From: DATKNA01 sp963786765
GTDB taxonomy: Bacteria; Actinomycetota; Actinomycetes; Actinomycetales; Kineosporiaceae
Assembly: GCA_963786765.1 (NCBI GenBank)
Contig: CAWBAJ010000028.1
Coordinates: forward strand, 159,191 to 223,190
Direction of reading: 5' to 3'
DNA: 64,000 nt
Positions 39,511-49,667 of the stretch are shown here, piece by piece. Both the position numbers and the translations under genes were made by a program. Position 1 is the first letter of the stretch; every line of letters begins with the position of its first letter. The notes below the pieces were generated by a model that had not been told where the DNA came from, made no database searches, and saw only the letters and a program-made list of their open reading frames with translations.

Positions 39511-40421
39511 GCCGCGTCGCCGCGCGCGATGAGCTCGCGGGCGAGGAGGCGGTAGGCGTAGGCGCCGGCGTGGCTGCTGGCGTAGGTGGTGATCGGTTCA
39601 GCGGCGACGGAGGCGTCGGGGAACTTCACCGTCCGCCCGATGACCGTGTGGAAGACCTGGTCGCCGAACGCCTCCACGACTCGCGCGACGACCTCGCGGC
39701 TGTGCAGGGTGCGCGGGTCGTACATCGTCGCGAGGATGCCGTCGATCTCCAGAGCCGGGTTCAGCCGGTCGCGGACCTTCTCGATGGTCTCGACCAGCAG
39801 CGCGACGCCACGCAACGCGAAGAACTCGCACTCCAGGGGGATGACCACGCCGTGCGCCGCGGTGAGCGCGTTGACCGTGAGCAGGCCGAGCGACGGCTGG
39901 CAGTCGATGAGGACGACGTCGTAGTCGTCGAGCACCGGGCGCAGCACGCGCCCGAGGACCTGCTCGCGCGCGACCTCGCTGACGAGCTGCACCTCGGCCG
40001 CGGACAGGTCGATGTTCGCCGGCAGCAGGTCGAGCAGCGGGACGCCGGTCGGGCGGATCACGGTCCGGATGTCGACGTGCCGCTCGATCAGCAGGTTGTA
40101 GACCGTCTTGTCGAGTTCGTGCGGGTTGATGCCGAGCCCGACGGACAACGCGCCCTGCGGGTCGAAGTCGAGGAGCAGCACCTTGCGGCCGTACTCCGCG
40201 AGCGCCGCGCCGAGGTTGATCGTGGACGTCGTCTTGCCGACGCCGCCCTTCTGGTTGCACATCGCGATGATCCGCGCGGGCCCGTGGCCGGTGAGCGGGG
40301 GCGGGACAGGAAAGTTCGGCATCGGCCGGCCGGTAGGGCCTGCGCCCCCGATGACGAGCCCGTCGAGCCCGTCACCGACGTCGAGGCTCAGGTCGTGCAC
40401 CTCTTGCGCCTGGTTGGTCAC
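39507..40421 (-). CDS. parA: ParA/Soj-family chromosome-partitioning ATPase
   Basis: 304 residues. A deviant Walker A is CNQKGGVGKTTSTINLG (about 55-71), followed by the Walker A' VLLLDFDPQGALSVGLG and Walker B DYDVVLIDCQPSLGLL. The N-terminal 45 residues are a variable tail. No parB gene is adjacent; this second ParA copy sits with scpA/scpB as in Mycobacterium (Rv1708), distinct from the origin-linked parAB. It probably helps position cell-division or segregation complexes. Confidence 0.93.
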   Translation of the reverse strand: MTNQAQEVHDLSLDVGDGLDGLVIGGAGPTGRPMPNFPVPPPLTGHGPARIIAMCNQKGGVGKTTSTINLGAALAEYGRKVLLLDFDPQGALSVGLGINPHELDKTVYNLLIERHVDIRTVIRPTGVPLLDLLPANIDLSAAEVQLVSEVAREQVLGRVLRPVLDDYDVVLIDCQPSLGLLTVNALTAAHGVVIPLECEFFALRGVALLVETIEKVRDRLNPALEIDGILATMYDPRTLHSREVVARVVEAFGDQVFHTVIGRTVKFPDASVAAEPITTYASSHAGAYAYRLLARELIARGDAA

Positions 40422-40561
40422 GATCGGTCCATCCTGTCGGTCGACAGCGCCTTACCCCGATCATCGCTCGTTGCGGCCCCGGTCCCCGCGAGGCTAGTCG
40501 GCGCGTCGCACACTGCTCAACTCACCCCTCGCCGAGAAGGCGTCGTCACCGACGGTCATCC

Positions 40562-40618
40562 CACGCGATCTGCCCGCCCGAGCGATGTCAGGAGCCGCCG
40601 AACCGAGCAGATCGCGTG
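40562..40618. repeat. Perfect 12-bp inverted repeat between xerD and parA
   Basis: CACGCGATCTGC (40562-40573) and GCAGATCGCGTG (40607-40618) are exact inverse complements with a 33-base loop. The hairpin begins 12 bases beyond the xerD stop on the minus strand, so it may terminate or attenuate xerD transcription before parA. It does not match the parS consensus. Confidence 0.55.
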
Positions 40619-40630
40619 CAATCAGCCCTG

Positions 40631-41638
40631 CTACGGCCCGGTCCGCGTGCGCGGCGGCGGCACGCCGAGGGCTCGCGGGTGCGCCGCCGCGTACACCTCG
40701 CGCAGGTGGTCGGCGGTCACGCGGGTGTAGATCTGCGTCGTCGTCACGGATGCATGCCCCAGAAGTTCCTGGACGACGCGCACGTCGGCGCCGCCCTCGA
40801 GCAGATGCGTCGCGAACGAGTGCCGCAGCGTGTGCGGTGAGACGTGCGTCTCCAGGCCCGCCCGGCGCGCGGCGCCCTGCAGCACCGCCCATGCACTCTG
40901 CCGGGACAGCCGCCCCCCGCGCATGTTCAGGAACAGGGCCGGCCCGCCCGCCCGCGCCGCCAGGCCCGGCCGCAGCCGCACCAGGTACGCGTCGAGCGCA
41001 CGAACCGCGTAGCTGCCGAGCGGCACGATCCGCTCCTTGCCGCCCTTGCCGCGCAGTCGCACGAGCGAGGCGTCGTCGTGATCGGCGGGCAGGTCGAGGT
41101 CGTCGACGTCCAGCCCCACCGCCTCACTGATCCGTGCCCCGCTGCCGTACAGGACCTCCAGCAGGGCCCGGTCGCGCAACCCCGTGCTGCCGGCGTCCGC
41201 GCCCGCGGCCTCGAGCAGGCGCTCCACGTCGGCCACCGCCATCGCCTTGGGCAGCCGCTGCGGAGTGGCGGGCGGCCGGACCTGCCCGGCGGGATCGTCC
41301 GCCGCCGTCCCCTCCAGGTGCAGGAAGCGGTGGAACCCCCGGACGGCGACCACCGCCCTGGCCGCGGAGGTGGCGACGAGCGGGCTGCCGCCGTCCTCAC
41401 CGGTGCGGATCGCGGCCAGGAAGGCGCTGACGTGCTCCTCGCGGACCTCGTCCGGCGCCCGCAGTCCGAGCGACTCCAGGTGCTGCAGGTAGCGATCGAG
41501 GTCCCGGCGGTAGGCGCCGAGGGTGTTGACGGCGAGCCCGCGCTCCACCTGCAGGTGCGCGAGGTACCCCCGGACGGCGTTGCGCAGAGGTGCTGCCGCG
41601 CCGTCCGGGGGTGCCCCGGCGGGGACTCGAACCGTCAC
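40631..41638 (-). CDS. xerD: Tyrosine recombinase XerD
   Basis: 335 residues from GTG 41638. An N-terminal SAM-like domain (NAVRGYLAHLQVERGLAVNT) precedes the catalytic domain. The Arg of GSGARISEAVGL, the HTLRHSFATHLLEGGADVRV box (His-x-x-Arg), the His of LLGHASVTTTQIY and the nucleophilic Tyr of QIYTRV are all present. XerD with XerC resolves chromosome dimers at dif. The gene is intact and positioned between ald and parA. Confidence 0.95.
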   Translation of the reverse strand: MTVRVPAGAPPDGAAAPLRNAVRGYLAHLQVERGLAVNTLGAYRRDLDRYLQHLESLGLRAPDEVREEHVSAFLAAIRTGEDGGSPLVATSAARAVVAVRGFHRFLHLEGTAADDPAGQVRPPATPQRLPKAMAVADVERLLEAAGADAGSTGLRDRALLEVLYGSGARISEAVGLDVDDLDLPADHDDASLVRLRGKGGKERIVPLGSYAVRALDAYLVRLRPGLAARAGGPALFLNMRGGRLSRQSAWAVLQGAARRAGLETHVSPHTLRHSFATHLLEGGADVRVVQELLGHASVTTTQIYTRVTADHLREVYAAAHPRALGVPPPRTRTGP

Positions 41639-41642
41639 GTGC

Positions 41643-42758
41643 TCAGGAAAGCACCTCGGCCAGCGGGGTGTGCGGCATGCCGTGCGCGTCGGCGACAGGT
41701 CCGTAGGTGACAGCCCCGTCGAACGTGTTGAGGCCCTTCGCCAGGCTGGCGTCCCCACGCAGGGCGTCGCGCCAGCCGCGGTTCGCGAGCTCGACCGCGT
41801 AGGGCCAGGTGACGTTCGTGAGGGCGTAGGTGCTGGTGTGCGGGACGGCGCCAGGCATGTTCGCGACGCAGTAGAACATCGAGTTGTGGATCCGGTAGGT
41901 CGGGTCGTCGTGCGTCGTGGGCCGGGAGTCCTCGAAGCAGCCGCCCTGGTCGATCGAGATGTCGACCAGCACGCTGCCCGGCTTCATCCGCGCCACCAGC
42001 TCGTTGGTGACGAGCTTCGGGGCCTTCGCGCCGGGCACGAGGACGGCGCCGATGACCATGTCGGCGTCCAGCACCGCCCGCTCGATCTCGTACGCGTTCG
42101 AGGCGACCGTCTGGCAGTGGCCCTGGTAGATGGCGTCCATCACGCGCAGCCGGGCGACGTTGCGGTCGAGCAGGAGGACCTCGGCCTGCATGCCGAGCGC
42201 GATGGCGGCGGCGTTCTGGCCGGCCACCCCGGCACCGATCACGACGACCTTGGCCGCGTACACCCCGGGGACGCCGCCCATGAGGATCCCCCGCCCGCCC
42301 TGCGCCCGCATCAGCGTGTGGGCACCGACCTGCGGCGCGAGCCGTCCGGCGACCTCGCTCATGGGCGCCAGCAGGGGCAGCGAGTGGTCGGGCAGTTCGA
42401 CCGTCTCGTAGGCGATGCCGGTCACCTTCCGCTTGGCCAGCTCCTCCGTGAGCGGCCGGTCCGCTGCCAGGTGCAGGTACGTGAACAGGGTCTGGCCCTC
42501 GCGCATGCGCTCGTACTCCTGCGCGATCGGCTCCTTGACCTTGAGGATCAGGTCGGCGGTGGCCCAGACGTCGTCCGCGGCGCCGAGGATGCTGGCGCCC
42601 GCCGCCGTGTAGTCGTCGTCCATGATGGACGATCCGACCCCGGCCTCCTTCTCGACGTAGACCTCGTGGCCGTTGCGCACCAGCTCGTGCACGCCGGCGG
42701 GCGTGATGGCGACCCGGTACTCGTGGTTCTTGACCTCGCGGGGGATGCCGACCTTCAC
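41643..42758 (-). CDS. ald: Alanine dehydrogenase
   Basis: 371 residues from GTG 42758 (MKVGIPREVKNHEYRVAITP, with the substrate-binding Arg and Lys region). The NAD-binding VVVIGAGVAGQNAAAIALGM, the SIDQGGCFEDSRPTTHDDP loop and the C-terminal YALTNVTWPYAVELANRGW are family hallmarks. It interconverts pyruvate and L-alanine using NADH and ammonia. An AGGAGG at 42768-42773 gives a strong ribosome-binding site. Divergent from an Lrp-type regulator that probably controls it, as AldR does in Mycobacterium. Confidence 0.97.
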   Translation of the reverse strand: MKVGIPREVKNHEYRVAITPAGVHELVRNGHEVYVEKEAGVGSSIMDDDYTAAGASILGAADDVWATADLILKVKEPIAQEYERMREGQTLFTYLHLAADRPLTEELAKRKVTGIAYETVELPDHSLPLLAPMSEVAGRLAPQVGAHTLMRAQGGRGILMGGVPGVYAAKVVVIGAGVAGQNAAAIALGMQAEVLLLDRNVARLRVMDAIYQGHCQTVASNAYEIERAVLDADMVIGAVLVPGAKAPKLVTNELVARMKPGSVLVDISIDQGGCFEDSRPTTHDDPTYRIHNSMFYCVANMPGAVPHTSTYALTNVTWPYAVELANRGWRDALRGDASLAKGLNTFDGAVTYGPVADAHGMPHTPLAEVLS

Positions 42759-42913
42759 GTTGGTACGCCTCCTGTTCGACCCGTCCGCGCGCCGAAGGGC
42801 GTGCTTCCCCGGCAGGCTAGACCCGCGGGGGCGAAAGATGGTGCCAAGTCGTGGCGCGCTCCTCTTCGCTCGGGACACAATCTGCCCCGGACCACGACGA
42901 AAAGGGGCAGGAC

Positions 42914-43399
42914 GTGCCTGAGATCGATTCCAGCCGCGACGAGGGCATCGACGCACTGGACCGCCACATCCTGCGGGAGCTGCAGGCCGACGGACGGCTG
43001 AGCAACGTCGAGCTGGCCAAGCGGGTGCGGCTGTCGCCCTCACCGTGCCTGCGCAGGGTGAAGTCGCTGGAGGACCGCGGCTACATCCGCGGGTACACCG
43101 CGCTGCTCGACCGAACCCGCGTCGGCCGCGCGCTGCACGTGGTCGTGATGGTCAGCCTGACGTCCCAGCGGCAGGAGACGCTCGAGGCGTTCGAGGACGC
43201 CGTCCGCGACCTCGACGACGTGCTCGAGTGCCACCTCGTCGCCGGCGAGTCCGACTACCTGCTCACGGTGGCCGCCGCCGACCTCGACTCCTATCAGCGG
43301 TTCTTCACCAAGCGCCTGGGGGAGCTGCCGGGCGTCGCCTCACTGCGGACCCTCATCTCGATGAAGACCGTGAAGTCGACCACGGCCCTGCCTGTGTGA
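42914..43399 (+). CDS. Lrp/AsnC-family transcriptional regulator (AldR-like)
   Basis: 161 residues from GTG 42914. An N-terminal winged helix (IDALDRHILRELQADGRLSN, then SPSPCLRRVKSLEDRGYIRG) precedes a C-terminal RAM effector domain (VVVMVSLTSQRQETLEAF, ECHLVAGESDYLLTV). RAM domains bind amino acids. Its divergent position from ald suggests that it senses alanine or another amino acid and controls ald. The 155-base gap presumably holds operators. Confidence 0.9.
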   Translation: MPEIDSSRDEGIDALDRHILRELQADGRLSNVELAKRVRLSPSPCLRRVKSLEDRGYIRGYTALLDRTRVGRALHVVVMVSLTSQRQETLEAFEDAVRDLDDVLECHLVAGESDYLLTVAAADLDSYQRFFTKRLGELPGVASLRTLISMKTVKSTTALPV

Positions 43400-43457
43400 G
43401 AGCGCAGCGGGGCGGCGCGGACTGGCCGCCCGCGCGGGCGTCCCTAGTATCGTGATC

Positions 43458-44141
43458 ATGACCAGCGCCGGTGCCCCTGCTCTCCCGGTCCCGCCCCTGC
43501 GCCCGTACTCGGCGCAGCCGAAGCGCATGGCGCTGCAGATCGCGTCCGACGTGTTCGTCCTGCTCTGGATCTACGTCTGGTTCCGGGTGGGGCAGCTCGT
43601 CCACGACACGCTCGTGCAGGTGGCGGGCGTCGGGTACCGCATCCAGGGCAGCGCGGGGCAGGTGTCCGGCAGCCTGACCCAGGCCGGGCAAGTCCGCTGG
43701 GAACGTGCCGCTGCTCGGCGACCAGCTCGGCCGCCCCCTGACGAACGCCGGCGCGCAGATCGGCGACATCGCCGGCGCCGGCCGCAGTGCCGGCGACACC
43801 CTGACGAACCTCGCCACGCCACTGGGCTGGGCGGTCGCGCTCGGTCCGATCCTGCTCGTCCTCGTCATCTGGCTGCCGCGGCGCTGGCGCTTCGCCCGGC
43901 GTGCGGGGGAGGCGGCCGAGATGGCGAGCTGCGCCTCGCCGGCGAGGAGCTGCTCGCCCTGCGCGCCCTCGCGAACCGGCCGCTGCACGAACTGCGCCGG
44001 GTCGCCCCCGACCCTGTGCGGGCCTGGCGCGACGGGGACGCCGACGCCATCCGCGCCCTCGCGCACCTGGAGCTGGTCGCCGACGGGGTCCGCTGGCGGC
44101 GTTCCGGGCGGGTCGGGGCGCGAGCGCTCGACCACCGCTGA
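43458..44141 (+). CDS. Conserved membrane protein, two frameshifts
   Basis: The N-terminal frame (MTSAGAPALPVPPLRPYSAQ, then a membrane helix IASDVFVLLWIYVWFRVGQL) is followed, after a break near 43700, by VPLLGDQLGRPLTNAG and a second helix ALGPILLVLVIWLPRRWRF in another frame. After a second break near 43915 the first frame resumes with RLAGEELLALRALANRPLHE and ends at 44141. The pieces form one two-helix protein of about 229 residues. I recognise it only as an actinobacterial membrane protein of unknown role. The two changes cancel out, which suggests sequence errors. Confidence 0.6.
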   Translation: MTSAGAPALPVPPLRPYSAQPKRMALQIASDVFVLLWIYVWFRVGQLVHDTLVQVAGVGYRIQGSAGQVSGSLTQAGQVRWERAAARRPARPPPDERRRADRRHRRRRPQCRRHPDEPRHATGLGGRARSDPARPRHLAAAALALRPACGGGGRDGELRLAGEELLALRALANRPLHELRRVAPDPVRAWRDGDADAIRALAHLELVADGVRWRRSGRVGARALDHR

Positions 44142-44183
44142 CCTGCCATCCGGTACCGGCCCGCGAGGCGGCGCTGGCTCGAG

Positions 44184-44340
44184 GTTGCTCGCGTTCGGGC
44201 CGCTCCGCGCGGGGTTACTCGCGTTCCGGCCGCTTCCTGCGGCTCTCGAGGGCCTGGAAACGGCCGGAACGCGAGTGACGTGGTCAGAAACGGCCGGAAG
44301 CGAGTGACGTGGTCAGACGGCCGGAACGCGAGTGACGTGG
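44184..44340. repeat. Dispersed repeat family A, locus 2 (five 22-23 bp units)
   Basis: Two inverted units (44184-44202 and 44214-44232) are followed by three direct units, 44261-44283, 44291-44312 (one base shorter) and 44318-44340, each built on CGGCCGGAACGCGAGTGACG and separated by TCAGAAA or TCAGA. The same unit occurs at 6349-6446. They fill the gap between two convergent genes. Confidence 0.85.
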
Positions 44341-44344
44341 GCAG

Positions 44345-45031
44345 TTACCGGTCCCGGAAGGCCGGGTGCTCCGGCCACGGCGCGTCGCCGGGCCGCAGCG
44401 TCCGCCAGTCCTGGGCGCGACCTTCGCAGGCCGCGAGGATGCCGACGACGGCGGCGGGGTTGTGCAGGGCGCCGCCGAGCACGGCCTCGCGGGCCTCCTC
44501 CAGCGGCAACCCAGCGCGTCGACCATGCCCTTCTCCTCGGCCTCGCGCTCGTGGCGCTCGGCCTCCGGCACGTGCGAGAGGTCCGCGGGCCAGGTACAGC
44601 CGCAGGGCCTCGGTCATACCGCCCGGGGAGTTGAACCAGTCGGCGAGCACGTGCCAGCGTTCCGCCCGCAGGTCCGCCTCCTCGGCGAGCTCGCGCTTGG
44701 CGGCGTCGAGCGGGTCCTCGCCCTCGACGTCCAGCAGGCCCGCGGGGAGCTCCCACAGCGTCATGCCCGACGGGGTGCCGGTACTGCTCGATCAGGAGCA
44801 CCCGGCCGTCGTCGTCGAGGGCGAGGATCGCGACCGCGCCGGTGTGCTGGACGTACTCGCGTTGGACGACACCCGCCCTCGCCGAGGTCGACGGTGTCGC
44901 GGACCACGTCCCAGACCAGTCCCTCGTAGACCGTCTCGTGCTCGAGGACCTTCCGCGGGAGCGAGCTCGTCCCGCAGCGGCTTCTCGTCGCCGACCTGGC
45001 CGGGCACCGCCTGCTCGGCGGAGGCGCTCAC
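44345..45031 (-). CDS. NUDIX hydrolase (ADP-ribose pyrophosphatase-like), several frameshifts
   Basis: Reading across frames gives a GTG 45031 start (SASAEQAVPGQVGDEKPLRD), VLEHETVYEGLVWDVVRDTV, YVQHTGAVAILALDDDGRVL, LIEQYRHPVG, then the Nudix box WELPAGLLDVEGEDPLDAAK plus RELAEEADL, and the end EEAREAVLGGALHNPAAVVG. At least four one-base shifts separate the pieces (about 44965, 44880, 44770, 44590-44515). The order pyrG - NUDIX - xerD matches Rv1699-Rv1701. Substrates of this family include ADP-ribose. The start overlaps the pyrG stop as GTGA. Confidence 0.75.
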
Positions 45032-46715
45032 GCGCCCACCCCGGTGGGACGACCTCGAGCAGCCGCTGCGCGGACTGGCGGGCGAGCGCAGCGCCCACGA
45101 GGCCGGCGAACAGCGGGTGGGCCCGGTCGGGACGCGACTTGAACTCGGGGTGGGCCTGCGTCGACACGTAGTACGGGTGCACCTCGCGCGGGAGCTCGAC
45201 GAACTCGACCAGCGAGCGGTCCGGCGAGACGCCCGAGATGACCAGGCCGGCCTCCTCGAGCTTGCCCAGGTACTCGTTGTTCACCTCGTACCGGTGCCGG
45301 TGCCGCTCCTCGATCCGCTCGGCGCCGTACACCTCGCGGACGATCGACCCCTCGGCGAGCACCGCCGGGTAGGAGCCGAGCCGCATCGTGCCGCCCAGGT
45401 CGCCGTCGCCCGAGACGATGTGCTTCTGCTCCTGCATCGTCGCGATCACGGGGAACGGCGTCTGCGGGTCGAACTCGGTGCTGCTCGCGTCGGGCAGTCC
45501 GGCGACGTTCCGGGCGAACTCGATGACCATGCACTGCAGCCCGAGGCACAGCCCGAGCGCGGGGACCTGGTTCTCGCGGGCCCACCGCAGCGCGCCCACC
45601 TTGCCCTCGATCCCCCGGACGCCGAATCCGCCGGGGATGCACACGGCGTCGACGCCGGACAGCATCCGCCGCGCGCCCTCCGGCGTCTCGCAGGTGTCGG
45701 AGGCGACCCACCGCAGCTCGACCCGCGCGTCCTGGTCGAAGCCGCCGGCGCGCAGCGCCTCCGTCACCGACAGGTAGGCGTCCGGCAGGTCGACGTACTT
45801 GCCCACAAGCGCCACCTCGACGCGGTGGACCGGCCGGTGCACCCGGCGCAGCAGCTCGTCCCACGACTGCCACTGGACGTCGCGGAACGCCAGCCCGAGC
45901 CGGCGGACGACGTACGCGTCGAGGCCCTCGTGGTGCAACACCTTCGGGATGTCGTAGATCGACGGGGCGTCGACCGCCGCGACGACGGCCTCCTCGTCGA
46001 CGTCGCACATCAGCGCGATCTTGCGCTTCACGCCGGCAGGGATGTCGCGATCGGCGCGGCAGACGATGGCGTCGGGCTGGATGCCGATGCTGCGCAGCGC
46101 GGCGACGGAGTGCTGCGTGGGCTTCGTCTTGAGCTCGCCGCTCGGCGCGAGGTACGGCACCAGCGAGACGTGGACGAAGAAGACGTTGTCGCGGCCCACG
46201 TCCTGGCGCACCTGGCGGGCCGCCTCGAGGAACGGCAGCGACTCGATGTCGCCCACCGTGCCGCCGATCTCGGTGATGATCACGTCGAGCCGGCGGTCCT
46301 CGATCGCCTGCGCGCGCATCCGCGCCTTGATCTCGTTGGTGATGTGCGGGATCACCTGGACCGTGTCGCCCAGGTACTCCCCGCGCCGCTCCTTGGCGAT
46401 GACCGCCGAGTACACCTGGCCGGTCGTCACGTTCGCGGAACGGTCGAACTCCACGTCGAGGAAGCGCTCGTAGTGACCGATGTCGAGATCGGTCTCGGCG
46501 CCGTCCTGGGTGACGAAGACCTCGCCGTGCTGGAACGGGTTCATCGTCCCGGGATCGACGTTGAGGTACGGGTCGAGCTTCTGCATCGCCACGCGCAGTC
46601 CCCGGCCCCGCAGGAGGTGGCCGAGGCTGGAGGCGGTCAGCCCCTTGCCCAGAGAGGAGGCGACGCCTCCGGTGACGAAGATGTGCTTGGTCGCGGAGGA
46701 CGTCGTCTGCACCAC
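45028..46715 (-). CDS. pyrG: CTP synthase (one frameshift near the 3' end)
   Basis: About 560 residues. The N-terminal amidoligase domain starts KHIFVTGGVASSLGKGLTAS, with VNVDPGTMNPFQHGEVFVT and EIGGTVGDIESLPFLEA. The C-terminal class I glutamine amidotransferase carries the nucleophile in LGLCLGLQCMV and the His-Glu pair in STQAHPEFKSRP. It makes CTP from UTP and glutamine. The uncorrected frame runs past the natural end to 44313. Restoring one base in the GGG run at 45046-45048 gives the stop at 45028, which overlaps the NUDIX start. Confidence 0.95.
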
Positions 46716-46743
46716 GGACTTCGAGCTTTATCAGCGACGACGG

Positions 46744-47906
46744 TCAGCGCGAACGCCGCGCGGCGACGACGCGCCCGAGGAGGGCGCTGACCTGCTCCAG
46801 CGCGTCCGCCGTCGTGGGCAGCTCGGCGGCGCGCGCGAGCGCCGCCGCGCGCAACCGCTGCCGCTCCGCCGGGTCCTCGAGCAGCCTCTCCAGTGCGTCC
46901 GCGAGGGCCGGCGCGTCGCCCGGGGGCACGAGCAGGGCAGCGTCGCCGTGACCTCCCGGGTGCCGCCGGCGTCCGTGGCCACGATCGCCGCCCCCGCCCG
47001 CAGCGCCTCCTGGACGATCAGCGGCTGGCCCTCCCACCTGCTCGGCACCACCACGAGGTCGGCGGCGGCGAGCAGGTCGGCGACGTCGCGGCGGGCTCCC
47101 AGCAGCCGCAGCGGCAGCCCCGCTCTCGCCGGACCGCCGCAGCTGCTCCTCCAGCGGCCCCTCCCCCGCGACGACCGCGAGCAGCGGCAGGTCCGGGCGC
47201 CGGGCGGCCACGGCGCGCAGGGCCTCGGCGAGCACGTCGAGCCCCTTCTGCGGCGCGAGCCGCGCGACCGTCAGCAGCAGCGCGGTCCCGTCGGGCACGC
47301 CGAGAGCGGCCCGCACCTGCGCAGCGTCCCGTCCGCTGCTGGACGGCGCGGGCAGCGGCGGGGCCGGCACCAGGGCGCGGCGCCGCGTCCCGGGCACCAC
47401 GGGCGCGCAGCTCGTCGACGAGGTCGCCCGAGACCCCGAGGACGGCGTCGGCGCCGCGCGCGACGATCGTGGTGAGCAGGGCGTGCACGGCGCGCACTCC
47501 CGCGCCCGCCTCCCGCCGCGTTGTGCGCGGTCACGACCACCGCCGGCCGGCGCGGCAGGGTCCGGGCGGCCAGGACGGCCAGCGCACCCGCGCGCACGCC
47601 GTGGGCGTGGACGGCGTCCGCGTCGGCGGCGAGCCGGCGCAGGGCGAGGACGGTGGCGAGGTCGCGGCGCGGGCTCGGCCGGGTGGCGACGGCGAGCTCG
47701 GCACGGGCGACGTCCGGCGGCAGCTCCAGCGCCGCGAGGGTCTCGGCGGGCGCGGCCACGGTGACGAGGAGACCTCCGGGACCGGGCCGAGGAAGGGTGG
47801 CGAGGCCGCGGGCGAGCTCGGCGACGTGCCGGCCCGTCCCGCCGCCGCTGGTGGCGAGGACCAGCACCACCCGCCGCATCGGCGCGCGGCCCTCATCCCC
47901 GCTCAT
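46744..47906 (-). CDS. Glycosyltransferase family 4 protein, several frameshifts
   Basis: Pieces in three frames make one GT-B enzyme. From ATG 47906 (SGDEGRAPMRRVVLVLATSG, with a GGGTGRHVAEL donor loop) come ALRRLAADADAVHAHGVRAG, IVARGADAVLGVSGDLVDEL, LLLTVARLAPQKGLDVLAEA, ADLVVVPSRWEGQPLIVQEA (the E-x7-E motif) and the end ALLVPPGDAPALADALERLL. Breaks lie near 47515, 47395, 47130 and 46945. A GGGAGG ribosome-binding site precedes the start. It is likely membrane-associated and acts with the adjacent lipid-linked-sugar-type genes in envelope glycan synthesis; donor and acceptor are unknown. Confidence 0.78.
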
Positions 47907-47983
47907 CGTCGCCTCCCTCGTGGCGGGAATCGTGCGGCTGCGTGCGGGCCCCCTCGTCGCGGGAATCATGCGTCTCCGTCCGG

Positions 47984-49667
47984 TCATGCCGCCGCCGGGC
48001 GCTCCCGCGAGAGCCCGGCCGCAGGCGCGACAGCACGGGCTCCAGCGTCTGCCGTTCCGCCGCGCCAAGCACACGCGCCGGCGACGACCAGCACGACGGC
48101 CCCGGCGGCCAGCCCGCCGAGCAACGCCCCGAGCACGCCGGGAAGGGCGCGCAGGACGGCGTCCGCGGCCAGCCGCCCGGCCACGGCGGCGACGACGGCG
48201 GCACCCGCCGCACGCACGAGCGTGCCGGGAACGCCCCGCAGCGCTCCCGCTCCGGCGGCCCGGCGCAGCGCCACCAGCAGCAACAGGCCCGCCACGCACA
48301 TCCCCACGCTGTTGCCGGCGGCGAGCCCGAGCACGGTCGGCGCCGGGCCACCGCCGAGCACCGCCACGAGCGCGAACGACGCCACGACCACCGCGAGCCA
48401 GCCGGCGACCGTCGCTGTCGCGGCGGCCCGGCCGCGGTGCAGGGCGTTGAGCGCCCGCCCGAGGTGCGCGACGAGCGCCCACCCGAGCAGGCCCGGCGCG
48501 AGCGCCGTGACCGCCGCGGCAAGCCCGGTGAGGGCATCTCCCCCGACCGCGTCGAGGCGCTCGAACAGCCGCTGCACCGCGGGCGCGGCCCCGGCGAGCG
48601 CCGCCGCTCCCACCGCGGACGCCGCCAGCACCCCCCGCGTCGTCCGCGCGGCGGTGCCGGCGAACCCGGCGGTGTCGGCGTCCGCCGCCTGGCGGGCCAG
48701 CCGCGGGAACGCGGCGGTGGCCACGGGCACCGCCAGCACCGCGTACGGCAGCAGGTAGACGGCCTGGGCGTACTGGTAGGCGTTGAGGGCGCCGGTGCCG
48801 CCCCTGCGGGTGGCGAGGGCCAGGACGGCGACGACCGCCGCCTGCTGCGCGACGAGGGCGGTGACGCCGGCCAGGGCCAGCGCCCGCACCGGGGCGGCGG
48901 CGCCGGCGGGGAACCGCAGGGTCGCGCGCCAGCCGGACGCCGGCGCGGCGGGCGGGCACGAGCAGCGGCAGGCTGAGCGCGACGACGCCCGCGGTGGTGC
49001 CTCCGGCGAGGACGAGCTCGGCGCCGCGGCCGGGCAGGAAGGTCACCTCGCCGTGCCCCGGCCCGGCCAGCGCGGCGTACCCGAGGTAGGCGGCGATGAC
49101 GACGAGGCTCGAGAGCAGCGGCGCGAGGGCGGGAGCGGCGAAGCGGTGGTGGGCCTGCAGCACCCCGGTCAGCACGATGCCGACGCCGTAGAGCACGACC
49201 TGCGGGGCGAAGACGACGAGCATGCGGGCGGCGAGCGCGGCCCCGCCCGGGCAGCCGGCGCCGGCGGAGCCGGCTGCGCCCGCCGCCCCGTCCAGCAGCA
49301 GGCCGATGATCGGGCCGGCGAACAGCGCGAGCAGCAGCGCCACGGGCAGCAGGACGAGAACGGCCCAGGTGAGCAGGGCGCTGGAGACCTCGTTCGCCTC
49401 GCGCGCGCCGCCCCGGGCCAGCGCCGAGGCGACGGCCGGGACGACGGCCCCGGCCAGCGCCCCGCCGGCGACCACCTCGAACAGCACGTTCGGGAGCTGG
49501 TTGGCGGCCGCGTAGGCCGTCCCGGTGCACCCCGCGCCGACGGACGCCGAGAACGCGAACACCCGGCCGAACCCGGTGATCCGCGCGGCCAGCGTGAGGC
49601 TCGCGACGAGCGCCGCGGAGCCCACCAGCCCCGCTCCGAGCCGGGCTCCCGACGCGTGCGCCGTCAC
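47984..49667 (-). CDS. MurJ/MviN-like lipid flippase (one frameshift)
   Basis: About 560 residues with many membrane helices. From GTG 49667 it reads AALVASLTLAARITGFGRVF, YAAANQLPNVLFEVVAGGAL, a MurJ-family signature, and ARMLVVFAPQVVLYGVGIVL. After a break near 48945 it continues RALALAGVTALVAQQAAVVA, YAQAVYLLPYAVLAVPVATA and ends at 47984. Family members flip lipid II or related polyprenyl-linked sugars across the membrane. This copy sits next to an MraY-like gene and a glycosyltransferase rather than in the dcw or parB-linked locus, so it may handle another lipid-linked glycan. The start overlaps the upstream stop as GTGA. Confidence 0.85.

Noticed and set aside
40562..40618. parS partition site next to parA
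   Set aside because: The arms CACGCGATCTGC do not match the parS consensus TGTTTCACGTGAAACA; the hairpin sits directly after the xerD stop and fits a terminator better.
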